Shown one piece after another: positions 58,821-64,000 of a DNA stretch of 64,000 nucleotides (position 1 is the stretch's first letter; each line of letters opens with the position of its first letter). A program made the position numbers and the translations under genes. Below the pieces are notes generated by a model, which saw only the letters and a program-made list of their open reading frames with translations, ran no database searches and was not told the DNA's origin. The DNA lies in the NCBI RefSeq assembly GCF_023101665.1, contig NZ_CP082161.1, forward strand, positions 6,448,001 through 6,512,000, read 5' to 3'. The DNA is from Bradyrhizobium sp. 195 (GTDB lineage: Bacteria; Pseudomonadota; Alphaproteobacteria; Rhizobiales; Xanthobacteraceae).

Positions 58821-59573
58821 ATGGCAAAGCCGGCAGTGGTTGTGGTGGGCGCAGACAAGGGCGGGGTCGGCAAGACCACTGTGTCGCGTACCTTGCTCGA
58901 TTATTTTTCCGCCAACAACGTGCCGACGCGCGCCTTCGACACGGAGTCGCCGCGCGGAACCCTGAAGCGCTTCCACCCCGATATCACCGAGATCGTCGAC
59001 ATGACGACGACGTCGGACCAGATGAAGATTTTTGACACGCTCAACGCTGTCAGCCCTTCAGTCACCGTCATCGACGTCCGCGCCGGCCTGCTCTCGCCTG
59101 CACTGGCTTCGCTGCGCGACATCGGCTTTCTGGACGCCGCCAAGGCCGGCCAGATTACGTTCGCCGTGTTCCATATCCTGGGACCCTCGATCGCCTCGCT
59201 CGAGGAGATCGCCGAGACCGCGGGCTTCATGACCGGCGCGAAATATTTCCTGGTGAAGAACTTCATCAATGACACCCAGTTCTTCCAGTGGGACCAGGCG
59301 ACCTATAATTCCTACTTCCACCGCATCAAGGACGCGACCGAGCTGACCATCCCCAAGCTCAACGAAATGGCCTATGAGCAGGTCGAGGTGTCCTCCGTCC
59401 CGTTCCTGAAATTCGTCGCCAACAAGGGCATCAACGACGATGCCGCGAACTATTCCTTCGTGCTGCGCGGCTATGTCAGGCACTGGCTGGCCAACGTCTG
59501 GAGCGAGTTCGACCGCATCCGCCTGACTGACATCGTCGGTTCGAAACCGGCGACCCGCAACAGCGAAAAATAG
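58821..59573 (+). CDS. ParA/MinD-like P-loop ATPase (first of a pair)
   Basis: 250 residues. VVVVGADKGGVGKTTVSRTL is a deviant Walker A (KGGVGKT with signature Lys), and AFDTESPRGTLKRFHPD replaces the usual switch I region. VTVIDVRAGLLSPALASLRD serves as Walker B. FLVKNFINDTQFFQWDQATY follows. No ParB-like gene is adjacent. It is followed 60 bp later by a second P-loop ATPase gene. The role is unknown; candidates are polarity, localisation or partition of some cargo. Confidence 0.85.
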   Translation: MAKPAVVVVGADKGGVGKTTVSRTLLDYFSANNVPTRAFDTESPRGTLKRFHPDITEIVDMTTTSDQMKIFDTLNAVSPSVTVIDVRAGLLSPALASLRDIGFLDAAKAGQITFAVFHILGPSIASLEEIAETAGFMTGAKYFLVKNFINDTQFFQWDQATYNSYFHRIKDATELTIPKLNEMAYEQVEVSSVPFLKFVANKGINDDAANYSFVLRGYVRHWLANVWSEFDRIRLTDIVGSKPATRNSEK

Positions 59574-59633
59574 TTGCGCGAGGCGGGCGGATACGGCTGG
59601 ATTGGGCGGTGAGTTGGCCTGATATAGCAGTCG

Positions 59634-60302
59634 ATGTCCGCAACGCCCGTCTACATCATCTGCTCGCCCCGCCCGCAGGTCGGCAAGACCCTGCTGGCGC
59701 GGCTTTTGAGCGAATTTTTGCTGCTCAAGAACGGCAACGTCGCGGCCTTCGACGTCAACCTGAAGGAGCCGTCGCTGCTCGACTATCTGCCGGGGATCAC
59801 CGAGACCGCCGACGTGATCGACACCTACGGCAAGATGCAGCTGATGGACCGCGTCATCGTCGACGACGGGCTTGCCAAGGTGATCGACCTCGGCTTCCAC
59901 GCCTTCGACGAGTTCTTCAAGATGACCGACGAGATCGGCCTGTTGAAGGAGGCAGCGCGCCGCCATGTCGCGCCTCAGATCCTGTTCATCGCCGACACCG
60001 ACCGCGTCTCACTTCGCGCCCACGAGATGCTGCGCGGGCAGATCCCGCGCATGAACCTGATCACGGTGGACAACGAATATGTCGTGCGTGGCGAGTTGCC
60101 GGCCGCGATGGCGGGGGGCCGGCTGTTCCGCCTGCCCGCGCTGCCGGGCTTCCTGAAGACCTATATCGACCGGCTGAACTTCTCCTTCACCGGCTATCTG
60201 CGCCAGGAGAAGGACTCGTCCACCGAGCTGCATCAGTGGACCCGACGCAACTACCTCGCCTTCCGTGAGCTCGAGCTCAACCTGATCCTGCAGCGATCTT
60301 GA
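59634..60302 (+). CDS. ParA-like P-loop ATPase with altered Walker A (second of a pair)
   Basis: 222 residues. IICSPRPQVGKTLLARLLSE keeps GKT but has PRPQV in place of the KGG signature-Lys segment, so ATPase chemistry or dimerisation may differ. AAFDVNLKEPSLLDYLPG corresponds to switch I. FIADTDRVSLRAHEMLRGQ and FLKTYIDRLNFSFTGYLRQE follow. The two proteins (this and 58821) are probably paralogues that work together. No ParB or MinC/E partner is seen nearby. Confidence 0.82.
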   Translation: MSATPVYIICSPRPQVGKTLLARLLSEFLLLKNGNVAAFDVNLKEPSLLDYLPGITETADVIDTYGKMQLMDRVIVDDGLAKVIDLGFHAFDEFFKMTDEIGLLKEAARRHVAPQILFIADTDRVSLRAHEMLRGQIPRMNLITVDNEYVVRGELPAAMAGGRLFRLPALPGFLKTYIDRLNFSFTGYLRQEKDSSTELHQWTRRNYLAFRELELNLILQRS

Positions 60303-60307
60303 ACATT

Positions 60308-60350
60308 TTACCCGGGTAATATTGACAGAGGGCAAGGCTGCCGCTACTGG
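60308..60350 (+). promoter_or_regulatory. perfect 12-bp palindrome overlapping a promoter for the GIY-YIG gene
   Basis: TTACCCGGGTAA (60308-60319) is a perfect palindrome. TTGACA follows at 60322-60327 and TACTGG, a weak -10, at 60345-60350 with 17-bp spacing. A repressor bound at the palindrome would touch the -35 element. It lies between two same-strand genes, so the GIY-YIG gene may have its own regulated promoter. Confidence 0.55.
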
Positions 60351-60387
60351 GATTGCGCAGCAACGTCCCTCAATCAGGCCCGTCACC

Positions 60388-60720
60388 ATGAGCATTGACC
60401 GGAAAGCAGCGATCGCCGCCTACAAGGAGCGAAAGACCATCGCGGGCATCTTCGTCGTGCGCTGCACCGCCTCGGGCGAGGCTTGGGTCGGCCAGGCGCC
60501 GAACCTGGAGACGATCCAGAACCGCATCTGGTTCTCGCTACGCCACGGCAGCCACGCGTGCTGCAGCCTCCAGGCCGCCTGGAACACGCATGGCGAGACG
60601 AGCCTCACTTTCGGCGAATGCGAGCGCCTGGACGACGAGGAAAGCGCCTATGTCAGGAACGCGCTCTTGAAGGAGCGCATGCTGCATTGGCGGGCCGAAC
60701 TGAAGGCCGAGATGATCTGA
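60388..60720 (+). CDS. GIY-YIG nuclease family protein
   Basis: 110 residues. AGIFVVRCTASGEAWVGQAP is the GIY-YIG region read as GIF and WVG, NLETIQNRIWFSLRHGSHAC follows it with the conserved Arg, and FGECERLDDEESAYVRNALL ends the domain, Glu included. Small stand-alone members act on DNA or are of unknown use. The altered tyrosines (F and W) may weaken catalysis. Start ATG 60388. Confidence 0.8.
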   Translation: MSIDRKAAIAAYKERKTIAGIFVVRCTASGEAWVGQAPNLETIQNRIWFSLRHGSHACCSLQAAWNTHGETSLTFGECERLDDEESAYVRNALLKERMLHWRAELKAEMI

Positions 60721-60733
60721 CCGCAGCGGCGGC

Positions 60734-61273
<540 letters not shown>

Positions 61274-61282
61274 TGGTGCCTC

Positions 61283-63448
61283 TCAATCAACGCGCGCATC
61301 CAGCCGGAACGCATTCTCGACAATACGTAGTCCCACCTCATTGCCGAGCGACATCAGCGATTCCGGGTGGAATTGCACGCCGGCGATCGGCAGGGTCTTG
61401 TGCTCCAGCGCCATGGCGACGCCGTCCTCGGTGCTGGCGGTAACGGACAACACCTCCGGCATGCTGTCACGCTCGACAAACAGCGAGTGATAGCGGCCGA
61501 TGACGATCTCGTTCGGCAGATTGCGCATCAGCCGTCCGCCGCGCACCTGCACCCGCGAGGGCCGGCCGTGGGCGGGATGCGTGAGCTGCCCGAGCTCGCC
61601 GCCAAAATACTCGCCGATGGCCTGCACGCCGAGGCAGACGCCGAACACCGGCAGCTTTTTCTCCAGCGCAGCGTCGATGGTCTTCTTGATCCCGAAATCC
61701 TCCGGCCTGCCGGGGCCGGGCGACAGCACCAGCAGATCCCACCTCTTCCGCTTCAGCATGTCGAGCGCATGCACGTGCCGGACCACGGTGACGTCGGCAC
61801 CGACCTGGCGGAAATAATCGGCGAGCATGTGCACAAAACTGTCGTCGTGGTCGATCAGCAGCACCTGCTTGCCCGAACCGGTCGCATCCGGCGCGAAGGT
61901 CGACAGCGGTTTTGGCGGATCGCCGCGCAGTGCCTGGAACAGGGCGGCGGCCTTGACCTGGCACTCGCGATCTTCCGCGGCGGGATCGGAATCGAACAGG
62001 CAGGTCGCGCCGACGCGCACTTCGGCCAGACCATCCTTCATGCGGATGGTGCGGATGGTGAGGCCGGTGTTGATGCTGCCGTCGAAATTCACCGCACCGA
62101 TCGCGCCGGCATACCAGCGGCGCGGCGAGCGCTCGTGATCCTCGACGAACTGCATCGCCCAGAGCTTCGGCGCACCGGTGACAGTGACCGCCCAGGCGTG
62201 GGTGAGGAAGGCATCGAGCGCGTCGAAGCCGGGGCGCAGCATGCCCTCGACGTGATCGACGGTGTGGAACAATTTTGAGTAGGTCTCGATCTGCCGGCGC
62301 GCCAGCACCTTGATGGTGCCGGGAACGCAGACGCGCGCCTTGTCGTTGCGGTCGACGTCGGTGCACATGTTGAGCTCGAATTCGTCCTTCTCCGAGTTCA
62401 GGAGCTGGCGGATCTGCTCGGCATCGCCGATCGCATCAAGGCCGCGCGCGATGGTGCCCGAAATCGGGCAGGTCTCGACCCGGCGTCCGTCCGAGCGCAC
62501 GAACATCTCCGGCGAGGCGGAGACGAGAAACTCGCCCTCACCCAGATTCATCAGCGCGCCGTAGGGCGACGGATTGATGACGCAGAGGCGCTGAAACACT
62601 TCGGCCGGCGAGCGGTCGCAGGGCTCGGCGAACAGTTGCCCGGGCACCGCCTCGAACAGATCGCCGCGGGCGAAAGCCGCGCGCGCGGTCTCCACCGTGG
62701 CCTGATATTCGCCGGGCGCGTGATCGGCAAAGCCCTGGCGCGGCGTCTTCAGGTACGGGCTCTCGGCCGTCTCGCGCGGCAGGCCCTCGGTGGACTTGCC
62801 CTTCCAGGCGAAGTCGTAAGTGAGCACCACGCCGCGGCCGGTGGCGCGGTCATAAGCCAGCAGGCGATCGGGCACGTAGAGCACGATGTCGCGCTGGTCG
62901 CTCTCGCGTGCGCGCTTCTGCACGAGGTCCTCGATCTGGAACACGAGGTCGTACGCGAAGGCGCCAAACAGGCCGAGCAGCCCATCGTCATTGGCGGAGA
63001 AGGCGGCAACGAGATCACGCACCAGCGACATCACGCTGGCACGGCGCGTGCGCTGGTCCTCCTCGACCGGGGCGTCGCCGCGGATGATGTGGCCGGCCAG
63101 GCGCGAAGCGGTCTTCTCGGAGATCACCACGCAGGGTTCGCGCAGCACGTCAGTGAGGAAGGCGATCAGCACCTGCCCGCGCGCGTTCAACGCTTCCAGC
63201 TTGAAATTGACGCCCGTGGTCTCGAGCTTGAGCGGCGGATCGGAGAAGCCGAGGTCAAAGCTCTCGTAACGGCCGGGCACGGTCGTGCCCGAGGACAGCA
63301 CCACGCCGCGGCGGCGGTCGAGCAGATTGATGAGATCGTCGAGCCGGTTGGCGCCGCCGGTAAACTGCTCGGCCACCCGCGTGATCGCAAGTCCTGCGCG
63401 GGTCACATAGTCGCTTCGGGCCGGGAGGGCAAAGACTGTCCTGTTCAT
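61283..63448 (-). CDS. trpEG: anthranilate synthase, fused TrpE-TrpG
   Basis: Makes anthranilate from chorismate and glutamine. 721 residues. TrpE half: SPSPYGALMNLGEG appears as NPSPYGALMNLGEGEFLVSA, ETCPISGTIARGLD, DRNDKARVC, and TGAPKLWAMQFVEDHE. TrpG half from ~residue 525: LLIDHDDSFVHMLADYFRQV, LLVLSPGPGRPEDFG, PVFGVCLGVQAIGEYFGGEL with the catalytic Cys, and VQFHPESLMS with His-Glu. The fusion is known from Rhizobiales. The Trp feedback site (normally LLES) is replaced by VVLSSGTT, as in rhizobial enzymes. Transcription is led by trpL. Confidence 0.96.
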   Translation of the reverse strand: MNRTVFALPARSDYVTRAGLAITRVAEQFTGGANRLDDLINLLDRRRGVVLSSGTTVPGRYESFDLGFSDPPLKLETTGVNFKLEALNARGQVLIAFLTDVLREPCVVISEKTASRLAGHIIRGDAPVEEDQRTRRASVMSLVRDLVAAFSANDDGLLGLFGAFAYDLVFQIEDLVQKRARESDQRDIVLYVPDRLLAYDRATGRGVVLTYDFAWKGKSTEGLPRETAESPYLKTPRQGFADHAPGEYQATVETARAAFARGDLFEAVPGQLFAEPCDRSPAEVFQRLCVINPSPYGALMNLGEGEFLVSASPEMFVRSDGRRVETCPISGTIARGLDAIGDAEQIRQLLNSEKDEFELNMCTDVDRNDKARVCVPGTIKVLARRQIETYSKLFHTVDHVEGMLRPGFDALDAFLTHAWAVTVTGAPKLWAMQFVEDHERSPRRWYAGAIGAVNFDGSINTGLTIRTIRMKDGLAEVRVGATCLFDSDPAAEDRECQVKAAALFQALRGDPPKPLSTFAPDATGSGKQVLLIDHDDSFVHMLADYFRQVGADVTVVRHVHALDMLKRKRWDLLVLSPGPGRPEDFGIKKTIDAALEKKLPVFGVCLGVQAIGEYFGGELGQLTHPAHGRPSRVQVRGGRLMRNLPNEIVIGRYHSLFVERDSMPEVLSVTASTEDGVAMALEHKTLPIAGVQFHPESLMSLGNEVGLRIVENAFRLDARVD

Positions 63449-63543
63449 GTCGTCCTCTTACGAAACTTGCCGAGGGAACGCCACACAGGACAAACGATCA
63501 GGCCGCCGCACTGCGTTGGCGACCTCAGACGATTTGGGAAAGG

Positions 63544-63578
63544 AAAATCGCACCGGCCACCTCGTTAGGAGGTGCGCC
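63544..63578 (-). terminator. trp attenuator hairpin
   Basis: CACCTC (63574-63569) pairs with GAGGTG (63563-63558), extended by GGC/GCC outside a one-base bulge, so the stem reaches into the second Trp codon of trpL and covers its stop. A competing pair CGCACC (63576-63571) / GGTGCG (63554-63549) precedes the tract ATTTTCC. The two structures exclude each other, as in attenuation. Which one terminates was not computed. Confidence 0.6.
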
Positions 63579-63612
63579 ACCAAAGACGGGCTGGGCGGAC
63601 GGCGGTGCTCAT
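63565..63612 (-). CDS. trpL: trp leader peptide
   Basis: 15 residues: MSTAVRPARLWWRTS. Two tandem Trp codons (63582-63577) precede an Arg-Thr-Ser end, and the stop falls inside the hairpin. The gene is 116 bp before trpE(G). A promoter read at 63620-63648 would put the transcript start on or next to the ATG, so the leader would be leaderless, as reported for rhizobial trpL. In Sinorhizobium the released leader RNA and peptide act in trans. Confidence 0.8.
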   Translation of the reverse strand: MSTAVRPARLWWRTS

Positions 63613-63619
63613 GGGCGGA

Positions 63620-63648
63620 TACTCACCATGGCCGGGAGGCGGCGTCAA
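63620..63648 (-). promoter_or_regulatory. promoter of trpL-trpE(G)
   Basis: TTGACG (63648-63643) and TGAGTA (63625-63620) with a spacer of exactly 17 bp, and TGG directly before the -10, an extended -10. The first base of the ATG (63612) lies 7-8 nt after the -10, the normal start distance. Confidence 0.6.
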
Positions 63649-63664
63649 GGGTGGCGCCCGAGCC

Positions 63665-63747
63665 GTAGCCCGGATGGAGCGCAGCGCGATCCGGGATTCC
63701 TGCCACGACGAGACAGCCCGGATTACGCTGCGCTCCATCCGGGCTAC
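63665..63747. repeat. dispersed palindromic repeat, GTAGCCCGGATGGAGCGCAGCG type
   Basis: gtagcccggatggagcgcag and ctgcgctccatccgggctac are exact complements of 20 bp; inner gatccgggattcc follows. It sits between trpL and the dienelactone hydrolase gene, upstream of the trp promoter. Confidence 0.82.
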
Positions 63748-63761
63748 ACGATTTCAGCGCC

Positions 63762-64000
63762 CTACCCCAGATGCTTCCGGAAAAACTCCGTGGCCCTGCC
63801 CCAGGCGAGCTCGGCGGCTTCGCGGTCGTGCACGGCCTGGCGCTGCTCGTTGACGAACGCGTGCTCGGCGTCATAGCGGAACAGCTCGAGCGACTTGCCG
63901 GCGGCCTTCATGGCCTTTTCGAAGCCATTGACCAGCTCCGGCGTGCACCAATCGTCCTTGTTGGCAAAATGGGCCTGGAGCGGGATCTTGACGTCGGCGG
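63762..64000 (-). CDS. dienelactone hydrolase family protein, C-terminal part (5' end outside window)
   Basis: About 79 codons are visible. The C-terminal part reads QAHFANKDDWCTPELVNGFE, LELFRYDAEHAFVNEQRQAV and GRATEFFRKHLG, then TAG. H-x-F-x-x-x-D gives the catalytic Asp (KDDW) and DAEHAF the catalytic His of the alpha/beta hydrolase fold. The substrate is unknown; the nucleophile lies outside the window. Confidence 0.82.
   Translation of the reverse strand, partial: ADVKIPLQAHFANKDDWCTPELVNGFEKAMKAAGKSLELFRYDAEHAFVNEQRQAVHDREAAELAWGRATEFFRKHLG

Overview
The window is 64 kb of high-GC alphaproteobacterial chromosome. Gene content points to Bradyrhizobium or a close relative: a cell-cycle DNA methyltransferase (CcrM), fused anthranilate synthase TrpE(G) with a rhizobial-type leader, an Rsm22 methyltransferase, the order mutY-dciA-dsbA-smc, a bacteriophytochrome with its heme oxygenase, and many copies of dispersed palindromic intergenic repeats. 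The assignment rests on gene families and repeat style; no 16S gene is present.

Layout. 1-1643: end of the NAD operon (nadB, nadC). 1877-7596: a SleB-type wall hydrolase, pyruvate phosphate dikinase with a Lys/Ala-rich tail, and two small membrane or secreted proteins. 7873-16364: glyS-glyQ, an S49 peptidase, a tRNA methyltransferase paired with DUF2007, a long-chain polyprenyl diphosphate synthase, and a LysE exporter coupled to an alpha/beta hydrolase. 16377-17548: a complete IS110-type element sitting inside one arm of a genomic palindrome. 17678-27796: ispE, a secreted TPR protein, ETF-ubiquinone oxidoreductase, a family-4-like uracil-DNA glycosylase, a membrane glycosyltransferase, rnhB, a VOC protein and a radical SAM protein. 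28007-31617: phosphoketolase plus acetate kinase, a two-gene route from xylulose-5-P/fructose-6-P to acetate and ATP. 31726-36317: RMD1, a GT2-like protein, a MarR-GNAT fusion, moaB and a zinc metallopeptidase. 36731-41245: ccrM, a membrane protein, a GST and a chemoreceptor. 41504-44631: bphO-bphP light-sensing operon. 44765-51842: assorted small genes, a LysR regulator, a GST, a flavin monooxygenase, a thioesterase, mutY, dciA and dsbA. 52060-60720: smc, rsm22, lemA with an M48 protease, two adjacent ParA-like ATPases and a GIY-YIG protein. 60734-64000: apt, trpE(G) with its trpL leader, and the 3' part of a dienelactone hydrolase gene.

The most striking system is the IS110 element. Its 5' non-coding end (transposase strand) holds a hairpin followed by two segments whose short guides match, respectively, the two halves of the interrupted target and the two ends of the element, in the order known for bridge RNAs. 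The core dinucleotide is CT on the transposase strand at both ends, and the target is an abundant genomic palindrome. Other regulatory signals worth attention are a leaderless trpL with two tandem Trp codons, a CtrA-like box and four GAGTC sites around the start of ccrM, 11-bp tandem repeats before the first ParA-like gene, and a perfect 12-bp palindrome before the GIY-YIG gene.

No rRNA, tRNA or CRISPR array was recognised. All positions were read by eye; similarity statements come from family knowledge and not from searches.
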